64,000 nt of DNA from an uncultured Acidobacteriaceae bacterium (lineage in GTDB: Bacteria > Acidobacteriota > Terriglobia > Terriglobales > Acidobacteriaceae). Both the position numbers and the translations under genes were made by a program. Location of the stretch: contig CALFMO010000006.1 of the NCBI GenBank assembly GCA_937879855.1, positions 434,001 through 498,000 of the forward strand, written 5' to 3'. This document shows, in pieces, positions 42,478-50,257 of this stretch (its first letter is position 1; each line of letters begins with the position of its first letter). The notes below the pieces were generated by a model that was given only the letters and a program-made list of their open reading frames with translations, had not been told where the DNA came from and did no database searches.

Positions 42478-43674
42478 ATGTCCATGAATGCTGACCGAGC
42501 AGTCGACGAGAGCCTGGCAAAACTAGCCTTGCGATTTGTGTTGATCATCGGCGTGGTGAACTTCTTCGCCGACATGACCTACGAAGGGGCGCGCAGCATC
42601 GTCGGCCCTTTCCTCGGCTCTCTCGGAGCAAGCGCCACGATCGTTGGTTTCGTTGCCGGATTCGGGGAGATGGTCGGCTACGGCCTCCGCTCTGTCTCCG
42701 GATATTTCGCCGACAAGACGCACAGATACTGGGCCGTAACATTTATCGGATATGCGATCAATATGCTGGCGGTACCGGCGTTGGCTCTGGCCGGCAATTG
42801 GCCTTTGGCCGCCGCACTGGTTATTGCAGAACGAACTGGACGCGCCATTCGCAAGCCTGCAGTCGAGTCCATGCTCTCGCATGCGGGCCAATCCATCGGT
42901 CAGGGTTGGGTGTTTGGTCTCAACGAAGCGATGGATCAAACTGGCGCGACGCTGGGACCATTGATTACAGCGTGGGTCTTGTATCGGCGTGGAGGCTATC
43001 ATCACGCCTTTGCCGTTTTGCTGATCTCAGCGTTGCTGTGTCTAACCGTGCTCTTTGTAGCGTGGTCGCTCCATCACCAACCCGAGGATTTGCAGGGGAG
43101 ATCCGCTCAACCATTGAGCAGCAAAGGCTTCTCGAGAGCCTATTGGTTTTATCTGACAGCGGGAGCCTTAATTGCCGCGGGATTTGCCGACTTTTCCCTC
43201 ATCGCTTTTCATTTCCAGAAAAGTGAGACAGTTGCGCAGGGACTGGTGCCGGTCTTCTATGCCGTCGCGATGGCGACGGGCGCTATTGCCTCGCTCATCT
43301 TGGGAAAACTGTTGGATAAACTCGGCCTGCCCGTTCTTGTGGTTGCTTTTGGTGTGCCAGCGTTTTTTGCGCCGTTGGTATTTTTGTACGGAACCAGGCT
43401 GGAACTCATTGGCATGATTCTGTGGGGACTGGGAATGGGAGCGCAGGACTCCTGTCTCAAGGCAGTGCTGGCCGCGGTCGTTCCTTCCGAGAAGCGAAGC
43501 ACTGCCTTTGGAGTTTTTGACACGGGCTTCGGTGTTGCATGGTTTGCGGGCAGCGCGATCATGGGCTTGCTGTACGAAAAATCCATTCCGGCTCTGGTCG
43601 CATTCTCGATGGCTTTGCAAATCATGGCGCTACCGATTTTCGTGTTGGCTAAGAGGCAAGAAAAGCGCGCGTGA
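42478..43674 (+). CDS. MFS transporter
   Basis: A 398-residue inner-membrane carrier with about 11-12 helices. Start at ATG 42478 (ATG 42484 is an alternative). The stretch VGFVAGFGEMVGYGLRSVSG and RTGRAIRKPAVESMLSHA is typical of a subfamily seen in methylotrophs and acidobacteria; the substrate is not known. Flanked on both sides by A-loop hairpin elements in opposite orientation. Confidence 0.85.
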   Translation: MSMNADRAVDESLAKLALRFVLIIGVVNFFADMTYEGARSIVGPFLGSLGASATIVGFVAGFGEMVGYGLRSVSGYFADKTHRYWAVTFIGYAINMLAVPALALAGNWPLAAALVIAERTGRAIRKPAVESMLSHAGQSIGQGWVFGLNEAMDQTGATLGPLITAWVLYRRGGYHHAFAVLLISALLCLTVLFVAWSLHHQPEDLQGRSAQPLSSKGFSRAYWFYLTAGALIAAGFADFSLIAFHFQKSETVAQGLVPVFYAVAMATGAIASLILGKLLDKLGLPVLVVAFGVPAFFAPLVFLYGTRLELIGMILWGLGMGAQDSCLKAVLAAVVPSEKRSTAFGVFDTGFGVAWFAGSAIMGLLYEKSIPALVAFSMALQIMALPIFVLAKRQEKRA

Positions 43675-43676
43675 GC

Positions 43677-43728
43677 CACCACGACTGAGGCTGCCCCATC
43701 CGTCGCGGTTTTCGACGGATGGGTATCA
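43677..43728. repeat. A-loop hairpin element, copy 5 (T-loop orientation)
   Basis: CCCATCCGTCG (43695-43705), loop CGGTTTT, CGACGGATGGG (43713-43723): perfect 11-bp stem. Read on the other strand the loop is AAAACCG. The flank CCACGACTGAGGCTGCC is shared with copy 6. Confidence 0.9.
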
Positions 43729-43785
43729 CGGGACAACGACACTAGATATTTGTCATCGAACCGAGCGCATTGGAGTGAGCCGGTC

Positions 43786-44823
43786 CTATTGTCGAGAGCC
43801 AGTCCAAACCCCGTCGGCGCGCCCCGCAACTTGCATGCGCCCCTGGCCAGAGTCGCCATCGATCCAGCCAGCCAAATGAGCCGTCACCCGCGAGGTATCC
43901 TTTTCCCAAGTGCACGGGAAGGTGAGATCGACATAACCATCGCGCCACATTCCCTGAACCGGCAAATCATTGCCCATTTCGCCGGACCATGTGCCAGTGA
44001 CTTTATTTCCATCACGGACCAACTTCATTGAACCGGTCGCGCCTCCAGCATCTCCCGCGAACTTTATCTGCCACATTCCGGCTGCCTCGGACCCATTTTT
44101 TATCGGCGCGGGTGTCGCGTTCGTGATGCGCACGTTGGAAAAGTAAGCCTCCTCGCCCTGGTAACCCCACAGTGCCACTGCTCCGTGCAGGTCTTCGCCC
44201 TTGAGTCCGTTGACGACAAGGTTGGGGTTCTCCGATCCATTCAGGAAGAGTTTGGCCGTGCGGCCCTGCACTTCGATTTTGAGGTGCGTCCAGGTCTCAA
44301 ACTGAAGATTCGCGTAGCTCTCGTAAACGTAGGGCCATTGGCGACGCAGCTTGTTCCAATCAAAATCGGGCAACGCAACATACTGGACAGAGTGGTTGCG
44401 CATGGCCTGATCGTCGGCGTGAGAATTTCCTGGCCGGAGATAAAAAAGATCGTAATGCGATGCATCCGGCCGTGCGCGAAACGCGATCCCGACGAAGCCC
44501 GGCATCCGCACTCCCGGCGGCGTTGTGACTTTCAAAGCGATGTCAGCTTCGATGGTGCCGTCCTGAAAATCGGTGCCAGGCAGCACAGCAAAGCCGTCCT
44601 CTGCGGAGGGGCTCGTAATTTGCACTGCCTTGCGGCCCTTATATTCCACCGCCTTGAGATTCACGTTCTTCGGGATCAGGCCCGAGACGTCCGCGAGGGC
44701 GAACGTCTGAGTAGCAGGCCGCTCCAGCGTCGCGGCATCCGGACGCGGATGACCGGCAAAAAGCATAGCCGGACTAATCAAGACCAACGCCCCGGCGAAA
44801 CTGCGAATCAGCTTGGATTTCAT
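43786..44823 (-). CDS. Secreted concanavalin A-like lectin/glucanase-fold protein
   Basis: A 345-residue protein with a signal peptide (SFAGALVLISPAMLFAG). Residues about 60-235 fit the beta-sandwich of DUF1080/LamG-type proteins (FQDGTIEADIALKV; GFVGIAFRARPD; ETWTHLKIEVQGRTAKLFLN). A second beta-rich region follows (about 245-345, GSMKLVRDGNKVTGTWSGE). No glycosidase catalytic pair is obvious, so a binding role is as likely as catalysis. Outside the cytoplasm. Confidence 0.75.
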   Translation of the reverse strand: MKSKLIRSFAGALVLISPAMLFAGHPRPDAATLERPATQTFALADVSGLIPKNVNLKAVEYKGRKAVQITSPSAEDGFAVLPGTDFQDGTIEADIALKVTTPPGVRMPGFVGIAFRARPDASHYDLFYLRPGNSHADDQAMRNHSVQYVALPDFDWNKLRRQWPYVYESYANLQFETWTHLKIEVQGRTAKLFLNGSENPNLVVNGLKGEDLHGAVALWGYQGEEAYFSNVRITNATPAPIKNGSEAAGMWQIKFAGDAGGATGSMKLVRDGNKVTGTWSGEMGNDLPVQGMWRDGYVDLTFPCTWEKDTSRVTAHLAGWIDGDSGQGRMQVAGRADGVWTGSRQ

Positions 44824-44948
44824 CGACGCCCCTTCGCAAACGAAGACGCACTTCGGATTGACGATGCAGAGGAGAAAAAGACAGCATGTTCACGCAAACG
44901 TCTCCGACAAGACAGTACGCAAACGTCAATTTGCATACCTCTGTTTCC

Positions 44949-44998
44949 ACGACAAAGGGCTGCCCCATCCGTCGTGGGTTTCGACGGATGGGGACCAC
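44949..44998. repeat. A-loop hairpin element, copy 6 (T-loop orientation)
   Basis: CCCCATCCGTCG (44963-44974), loop TGGGTTT, CGACGGATGGGG (44982-44993): perfect 12-bp stem, then ACCAC. Left flank CCACGACAAAGGGCTG. It is the best preserved of the T-loop copies. Confidence 0.92.
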
Positions 44999-45049
44999 TA
45001 ACCCAGACATTAGGGATTTGCCACCCACCGGGAAACGTCTCCCCGGTTC

Positions 45050-45490
45050 TTAGTCCTCTTCATTCTTTCCCATACTCACTAAGTCGCACTGTACGGCTGT
45101 ACCGGGATTTTGCAGCATGCCGCGAAGTTCCTTCCCTTCATGGAGAATCAGGAAGTTAATGTCGAGTTCCTGTGGTGTTCCCTTGTTGTAAGTGATCTGC
45201 CCCGTGCAGTCGGAGTTGACGATCGACTGTCCTTTAGCAGGCGCAGGCACGACAACACCTCCAAAGCTCTCCGTTCCGTCGCAAGTGAAATATCCAGTCG
45301 CACTGCCTGTGCATGTTCCTAGCAGCGCGAACGGCACCAACGGCGCACCCGGGCCAGGGGATACCGATCCTTGGCAGGTGGCCCCGTAGCGAGCGTGGAT
45401 CGTTTGGAACGAGCATTTGTCCTGCGCGCTAGCAGTAGTGGCAACCAGCAAACCGAGTGAAAACAGCACCAACCACGTAATCTTGTTCAT
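45050..45490 (-). CDS. Small secreted Cys-containing protein, unknown
   Basis: A 146-residue protein with a signal peptide (LVLFSLGLLVATTASAQ). Six Cys lie in the mature part (CSFQ, CQGS, CTGS, CDG, CTGQ, CDLV), enough for three disulfides. Short beta-strand and Gly/Pro-rich segments. No family recognised. Similar small proteins are frequent in acidobacterial genomes, which is a general impression rather than a match. Confidence 0.6.
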   Translation of the reverse strand: MNKITWLVLFSLGLLVATTASAQDKCSFQTIHARYGATCQGSVSPGPGAPLVPFALLGTCTGSATGYFTCDGTESFGGVVVPAPAKGQSIVNSDCTGQITYNKGTPQELDINFLILHEGKELRGMLQNPGTAVQCDLVSMGKNEED

Positions 45491-45592
45491 ATGCCCCTCC
45501 TTGAACCGAAACGGTACGAACTATACGTCCATACCGGGCCGACCGCAATGTAATATCCTAATTGGGCTCTGGCCCACGTTTCCGCCGCCGAT

Positions 45593-45630
45593 GGATTGCC
45601 CGTCCGTCGAGGTTTTCGGCGGATTAACAT
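45593..45630. repeat. A-loop hairpin element, copy 7 (decayed)
   Basis: TCCGTCG (45603-45609), loop AGGTTTT, CGGCGGA (45617-45623): a 7-bp stem with one wobble. The T at 45607 pairs as a wobble with the G at 45619. Outer arms are worn. It is upstream of the nuoB promoter. Confidence 0.7.
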
Positions 45631-45661
45631 CCCGCAAAGGCAGACACGCCTCCACATTCGT

Positions 45662-45690
45662 TTGACACCGCAAGACGGCTTACCTAGACT
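45662..45690 (+). promoter_or_regulatory. Sigma-70 promoter of nuoB
   Basis: TTGACA (45662-45667), 17-bp spacer, TAGACT (45685-45690). Predicted start near 45697; GAGGA at 45707-45711 precedes the ATG at 45718. Confidence 0.65.
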
Positions 45691-45717
45691 GCGAGTAGGG
45701 TTTCGCGAGGACCATTC

Positions 45718-46278
45718 ATGGGCTGGCTGCAAAACAAGTTCGAGAAGAACTTTCTGATCACCACGGTGGATTACGTTTTCAACTGGGCGCGCAAGTCGGC
45801 GGTGTGGCCGATGACCTTTGGTCTGGCCTGCTGCGCCATCGAGATGATCGCCTCGTCTACCGCGCGCTTCGACATCGCGCGCTTCGGTTCGGAGGTGTTC
45901 CGCCCCAGCCCGCGGCAGAGCGATCTGATGATTGTCGCCGGCACCGTTACGCTGAAGATGGCGCCCGTGGTGAAGCGCATCTATGACCAGATGCCCGATC
46001 CGAAGTGGGTGATCTCGATGGGCGCTTGCTCGTCGGTAGGCGGCCCGTTCAATACTTACGCCGTGTTGCAGGGGGTCGACAAAATCGTTCCGGTCGATGT
46101 TTATGTCACGGGATGCCCGCCGCGACCTGAAAATCTTTTCTACGCGCTGCTCAAACTGCAGGACAAGATCGACACCATGACGCTGGCCAAGAAGCCCACC
46201 GAAGTCCGCCTCGATCCCAACATGGTTGAGAACTTCAAGCGCCAGGTGATGATCGCGCAGACGTTACAGCCGAAGTAG
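45718..46278 (+). CDS. nuoB: NADH-quinone oxidoreductase subunit B, isolated
   Basis: The complex I subunit that holds iron-sulfur cluster N2. The 186-residue protein keeps the four cluster cysteines: C38 and C39 (GLACCA), C104 (GACSS) and C133 (GCPPRPE). It lies alone behind its own promoter; no other nuo genes are in the window, so either the remaining subunits are elsewhere or this is a second copy. A Rieske protein gene follows on the same strand. Confidence 0.94.
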   Translation: MGWLQNKFEKNFLITTVDYVFNWARKSAVWPMTFGLACCAIEMIASSTARFDIARFGSEVFRPSPRQSDLMIVAGTVTLKMAPVVKRIYDQMPDPKWVISMGACSSVGGPFNTYAVLQGVDKIVPVDVYVTGCPPRPENLFYALLKLQDKIDTMTLAKKPTEVRLDPNMVENFKRQVMIAQTLQPK

Positions 46279-46303
46279 CTATCAGCCGTCAGCTGTCAGC
46301 AAA
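46276..46303. repeat. Heptamer tandem array, CAGCNNN type (single arm)
   Basis: TAGCTAT, CAGCCGT, CAGCTGT, CAGCAAA: four 7-bp units starting at the nuoB stop codon. A GTGGGGACAGCC palindrome fragment follows directly. Confidence 0.6.
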
Positions 46304-46397
46304 CATGTGGGGACAGCCGCCCTAGCCTGCCCTGAGCGACGTCGAAGGGGCTGCCCGGCCGAGCAGAGCTCGGCTTCTCGCCACGAGCACGAACTCT

Positions 46398-46706
46398 ATG
46401 CCTAACTTCGTCAAACTTACCACCCAATCCGAACTCCCTACCGCTGACGAAGCCAAAGAATTTGCCTGCGGCGACAAGACCATCTGCATCGCCAATGTGA
46501 ACGGCGCTTACAGCGCGATGGACAATGTCTGCCTGCACCAGGGCGGCCCACTCGGTGAGGGGACGATTGAGAACGGCAAAGTCGTCTGCCCCTGGCACGG
46601 CTGGGCGTATGATCCCAAAACCGGCGAAGCCACACACAATGCACGCGCGAAGGTCGCTGTGTATCCTCTGAAAATCGAAAACGGCGATGTTCTGATTGAA
46701 GTCTAG
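46398..46706 (+). CDS. Rieske [2Fe-2S] ferredoxin-like protein
   Basis: A 102-residue soluble Rieske protein. Ligands are C45-x-H47 (CLHQGG) and C64-x2-H67 (CPWHGW), with the usual spacing. No membrane anchor, so it resembles ferredoxin components of oxygenases or NirD-like proteins rather than bc1-type Rieske. No oxygenase is nearby. Confidence 0.9.
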   Translation: MPNFVKLTTQSELPTADEAKEFACGDKTICIANVNGAYSAMDNVCLHQGGPLGEGTIENGKVVCPWHGWAYDPKTGEATHNARAKVAVYPLKIENGDVLIEV

Positions 46707-46723
46707 TCTGCTCGGCGAAGCTT

Positions 46724-47293
46724 ATGAGCCCGGTCACGCATTTCTTGAGTGGATGGGTGCTCGCGAACTGCGCACGCCTGGATCGCAGAGAACGCGCTCT
46801 GGTCACGCTCGCGTGCGTCATCCCAGACATCGATGGGCTGGGCATCATACCTGAAGTACTGACTCGAAACTCGGCGCATCCGCTGTTGTGGTTTACGCTT
46901 TATCATCACTCCCTGCACAATCTAGCGTTCGCCTTGGGGGTCGCTGCGCTGGCATTTGCGATGGCAACTCGGAAGTGGACGACCGGACTGCTCGCTCTCC
47001 TCAGCTTTCACCTGCATCTCTTCGAGGACGTGCTCGGTTCGCGTGGCCCGGACGGCTATCAGTGGCCGATCGCCTATCTGGAGCCATTCTCCTCTTCGCT
47101 GCAATTCGCCTGGCGCGGAGAGTGGGCTCTGAACGCGTGGCCCAATGTGGCGCTCACGATTGCGCTGCTGCTGGTGACTCTCTGGCTGGCGTGGTGGCGA
47201 GGATTCTCGCCGCTGGAAATGATCTCGACCAAAGCCGATGCAGCGCTGGTGGCAACGCTTCGCCATCGTTTTCCTGCAAGACAGCGGATCTAG
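46724..47293 (+). CDS. YdjM-like membrane metal-dependent hydrolase (DUF457)
   Basis: A 189-residue inner-membrane protein with about four helices and the family metal-ligand pattern: H6 (VTHFLSGW), DID (CVIPDIDGLG), HHSLHN and HLHLFEDVLG. Such proteins are predicted hydrolases of unknown substrate. Begins 18 bp after the Rieske gene; the last 4 bp overlap the convergent TetR gene. Confidence 0.82.
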   Translation: MSPVTHFLSGWVLANCARLDRRERALVTLACVIPDIDGLGIIPEVLTRNSAHPLLWFTLYHHSLHNLAFALGVAALAFAMATRKWTTGLLALLSFHLHLFEDVLGSRGPDGYQWPIAYLEPFSSSLQFAWRGEWALNAWPNVALTIALLLVTLWLAWWRGFSPLEMISTKADAALVATLRHRFPARQRI

Positions 47294-47901
47294 CGCGGAA
47301 CGAATGGCGGCGTGAAGCCGATTGCGTGATGCGCTTGCTTGCGGATAATCTCGACGACCTCTTCGAAGGGCCTGCCCATTCCGGTCAGGGCATCGAACGT
47401 TTCGAAGCTTGTCAGCATGTGCAGCGTGTCAATGGCATTCGCCAGTTGTGGCGGGATGAGCGGATGATACACAGCGCTGTAGCGTTCCAGGATCACGAGT
47501 AGACCCCGGCGCCGGCGCTCGTTGCGGGCGCGAAGACCCTCCCCGATTTCATCGTCGATGGCGCCCAGGGCGTGCAGACGGCGGATCACCTGACGATCAG
47601 ACGCCCAAAATTGAGCAAAGACGAGGATGAAGTCGTGCAGCATCCTTACCGGATCATTTCCCTTGTCAAACACTTCGGCCAGTTGCTGCATGTTTCCGCG
47701 GCGCGCGATGAAGTCGTACAGCGCCTCGAGCAGTCCCGTCTTCGAATCGAACTGGTAGTAGACGGTCAGGCGTGAGACGTCAGCGGCGCGGGCAACCGCC
47801 TCCATGGTGAATTCAGAGAAATTTTTTGCCAGCAGGAGCTTGCGGGCAGCCGAGAGAATCCGCACTCGCGTCTTGTCGCGGGCCGCTTGGCGCTGCCCCA
47901 T
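47290..47901 (-). CDS. TetR-family repressor
   Basis: About 203 residues from ATG 47901; TTG 47922 would add seven. The N-terminal helix-turn-helix (about 10-60, MEAVARAADVSRLTVYYQFD) is typical. The C-terminal helical domain would bind a small ligand. Divergent from the DUF2306 gene, with a palindromic operator inside that gene's promoter, so it probably represses DUF2306 and itself. Confidence 0.88.
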   Translation of the reverse strand: MGQRQAARDKTRVRILSAARKLLLAKNFSEFTMEAVARAADVSRLTVYYQFDSKTGLLEALYDFIARRGNMQQLAEVFDKGNDPVRMLHDFILVFAQFWASDRQVIRRLHALGAIDDEIGEGLRARNERRRRGLLVILERYSAVYHPLIPPQLANAIDTLHMLTSFETFDALTGMGRPFEEVVEIIRKQAHHAIGFTPPFVPR

Positions 47902-47942
47902 CTGATAAGGTCTCGGGCTCAAAAGAAAGTGGGTCTTGCGCG

Positions 47943-47971
47943 TTTATTATTAATCATACAGTATGTATAAT
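47943..47971 (+). promoter_or_regulatory. DUF2306 promoter with TetR operator in the spacer
   Basis: The -10 box is a perfect TATAAT (47966-47971); a weak -35 TTTATT lies at 47943-47948. The palindrome CATAC-A-GTATG (47955-47965) occupies the spacer and touches the -10 box, an effective place for a repressor. The region is far more AT-rich than its surroundings. Confidence 0.7.
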
Positions 47972-47992
47972 ATTTAAGCAATAACGATTAGC

Positions 47993-48073
47993 TTTTCTCG
48001 GCGCTCCCAGCGGCCCTTCTTCGTGAACTCTGCGGTCAAAAGCTCTTAACCGCCGAGTTCGCTGAGCAAGACT
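47993..48073. repeat. Inverted-repeat element related to that between lysC and dapB
   Basis: Blocks CTCTGCGGTCAAAAGCT and CTTAACCGCCGAGTTCGCTG face away from each other and repeat the arms at 11116-11224. It lies in the leader of the DUF2306 gene. Confidence 0.6.
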
Positions 48074-48110
48074 CGATCGCCTTGGAGGGAAATTGAGGTG
48101 CGGGAACTCT

Positions 48111-48797
48111 ATGCCGGTTTCCAAGCGGGCAAGTCGTCTTCTCTGGAGCGCTGTCATCTTTTTGATCGTGATCGGTGTCGCGGCGGTGACCCGCCGTACG
48201 CTGGTTCTGTTCTGGCCGGGACGCTTCGGCGCGCCCGCTTCGCCAGCTGCGGCCCTCGACACCGGATTCGCGCGGCATATGGTGCTGACGCTGATCCACA
48301 TCCTGCCCGGCGGGTTATTTCTCACACTGGCATCTTTGCAGTTTGTGCCGAGCATCCGGCAAAAGCATTTGCAGGTTCATCGCTGGATGGGAAGGTTCCT
48401 GGTAGTGTGCGGGCTGATCATCGGAGTGTCGGCGCTGGTGATGAGCTACACGATGAATATCGGCGGACCGAATGAAACCGCGGCGACCACACTCTTCGCC
48501 ATCGTGTTTCTGATTTGCCTGATTAAGGGTTACCGGCACATCCGGCGGAAAGAAGTGGAGCGTCATCGCGAGTGGATGATTCGCGCATATGGCGTGGGCT
48601 TGGGCGTGGCTACGACGCGGCCGATTGTGGGGGTGTTCTTCGCGTTTCGGCGGCTCACGCCGCATGAGTTCTTTGGGATTGCATTTTGGCTGGGATTCAC
48701 GATTACGTTTCTTGCCGCTGAGGCATGGGTTGACTACACGCGGCAGCGACGAGTGGTTGCGGATCAGACCGAAAGCGCACGATCGTTGGTCGCCTGA
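48111..48797 (+). CDS. DUF2306 family membrane protein
   Basis: A 228-residue protein with about six hydrophobic segments. The family signature HILPGGLFLTLASLQFVP and HRWMGRFLV, then RHREWMIRAYGVG, is clear. His residues in these helices could be cofactor ligands, but the function is unknown. ATG 48111 is preferred; a TTG at 48093 is also in frame. Controlled by the divergent TetR gene, by inference. Confidence 0.82.
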   Translation: MPVSKRASRLLWSAVIFLIVIGVAAVTRRTLVLFWPGRFGAPASPAAALDTGFARHMVLTLIHILPGGLFLTLASLQFVPSIRQKHLQVHRWMGRFLVVCGLIIGVSALVMSYTMNIGGPNETAATTLFAIVFLICLIKGYRHIRRKEVERHREWMIRAYGVGLGVATTRPIVGVFFAFRRLTPHEFFGIAFWLGFTITFLAAEAWVDYTRQRRVVADQTESARSLVA

Positions 48798-48821
48798 CGC
48801 GCGATCGTTCAGCAGTTATGT

Positions 48822-50066
48822 TCAGCCGAGATAGCGCAGATATTTTGCTGGCTGGTTGTCGAAGCCGGGGAAAACCGCGGCCAGATTCCTGTTTCCCATG
48901 TGGCGTGCGATGGCTTCTCCAATCACCTGCCGGAAATCTGTAGTCAGGGCGAGATCGCGTCCCTCGTAGAGTTGCGACTGGTCAAGGCCAGGCCAGCGGC
49001 CGTACACCCTGCCACCCTTGACCGGTCCGCCCAGCACGAACATCACGTTGGCATGGCCGTGGTCGGTACCGCGATTGCCGTTTTCGCGAGCCGTTCGCCC
49101 GAACTCCGACATGGTAATGACGACCGTGTCTTCGGCGAGGTCACCGAGGTCGGTCCAGAATGCGGCCAGCGATTGCGAGAAATCGGTGAGCACGTTGGCA
49201 AGCTGACCTTCCGTCGAACCTTCGTTGACGTGATGGTCCCAGCCGCCGATGTCGGCAAACGCGACCTGGACGCCGAGATTTGCTTTGATGAGTTGCGCCA
49301 GTTGCCGCAGGCCATCGGCGAAGCGGCCTCTGGGATAATTGGCGCCGGCAGCGGGCGTGTATTTTCCGGGATCTGCGACCTTCAGCATCTTCACAGCGTC
49401 GAAAGTTTCTTCGCCGGTGCCGTGCAACATGCTGTCGGACGATTGGTCGTACATTGCCTGAAACGCGAGCGCGGCCGGCGAGGGCCTGGGATTTCTTCCG
49501 CCAACCGAAAAGTCGTTGATGTTATTCATCGCAACCGCGGGCTCCGAGCCGCTCAGGATGCGCGGCAGTGAGGGGCCGAGCGCAATTGCGCGAAATGCGG
49601 ATTTCTGTTCCGCAGGCGGAAGGTCGCGCAGGGAGCGGTTCAGCCATCCATCCTCGGTTACTTTCACGCCTGGAGTGCCAGTCTCCATAAAATCCTGCGC
49701 GTCGAAGTGAGAGCGCGTCGTGTCGGGCGATCCCGCAGCGTGCACGATGGCGAGGTGTCCTTGCTGCCAGAGCGGCTGAAACGCCGACAGCGACGGATGC
49801 AGCCCGAAGAAGCCGTTGAGATCGATCACTGCGTTGCGCGGGATGTTGATGTTGGGACGCATGGCATAGTATTGCGGCTCGCCGTGAGGGACGACGATGT
49901 TCAGTCCATCCGCCGCGCCGCGCTGGAAGATGACGACGAGGCGTTTGTTGCGCGTGCCGGCGTCGGCCGCGCCGAAGGCTGCCCGGGTGAGAAAGGTCGG
50001 CACCGCCGCCGTGCCGACGACAGCGAGCGCGCTGTTGCGAAGAAAGATACGACGGGTGAGGGACAT
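48822..50066 (-). CDS. DUF1501 family protein (Tat-exported, sulfatase-like fold)
   Basis: A 414-residue protein with a twin-arginine signal (TRRIFLRNSALAVVGTAA). Family signatures: FQRGAADGLNIVVPHGE, DIGGWDHHVNEGS, VITMSEFGRTARENG and TDHGHANVMFVLGG. DUF1501 proteins have an alkaline-phosphatase/sulfatase-like fold and are nearly always encoded with a DUF1800 protein, as here. Role unknown, acts in the periplasm or outside. Confidence 0.93.
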   Translation of the reverse strand: MSLTRRIFLRNSALAVVGTAAVPTFLTRAAFGAADAGTRNKRLVVIFQRGAADGLNIVVPHGEPQYYAMRPNINIPRNAVIDLNGFFGLHPSLSAFQPLWQQGHLAIVHAAGSPDTTRSHFDAQDFMETGTPGVKVTEDGWLNRSLRDLPPAEQKSAFRAIALGPSLPRILSGSEPAVAMNNINDFSVGGRNPRPSPAALAFQAMYDQSSDSMLHGTGEETFDAVKMLKVADPGKYTPAAGANYPRGRFADGLRQLAQLIKANLGVQVAFADIGGWDHHVNEGSTEGQLANVLTDFSQSLAAFWTDLGDLAEDTVVITMSEFGRTARENGNRGTDHGHANVMFVLGGPVKGGRVYGRWPGLDQSQLYEGRDLALTTDFRQVIGEAIARHMGNRNLAAVFPGFDNQPAKYLRYLG

Positions 50067-50073
50067 GGGTGAC

Positions 50074-50257
50074 AGCTCCTAGCTTCCAGTTCCTAGCTCC
50101 TAGCTTTTAGCTCCTAGCTTTTAGCTTTTAGCTTCTTGCTTTCGCTCCTGACTCATAGTTTCTCTTCACAGCTCTCAAGCGCCCTTTTCGGTCCCGCTTT
50201 TCGTCCGCGAAAATCGCGAAGTCCGCTTGGCTAGAGGCTAGTAGCTAGCAGCTATCT
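50074..50257. repeat. Inverted pair of heptamer arrays (AGCTNNN / NNNAGCT)
   Basis: Left arm 50074-50143: ten 7-bp units, mostly AGCTTTT and AGCTCCT. Right arm 50230-50257: GCTAGAG, GCTAGTA, GCTAGCA, GCTATCT, the same motif on the other strand. They flank an 86-bp core. The right arm includes the last codons and stop of the DUF1800 gene. Confidence 0.85.
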
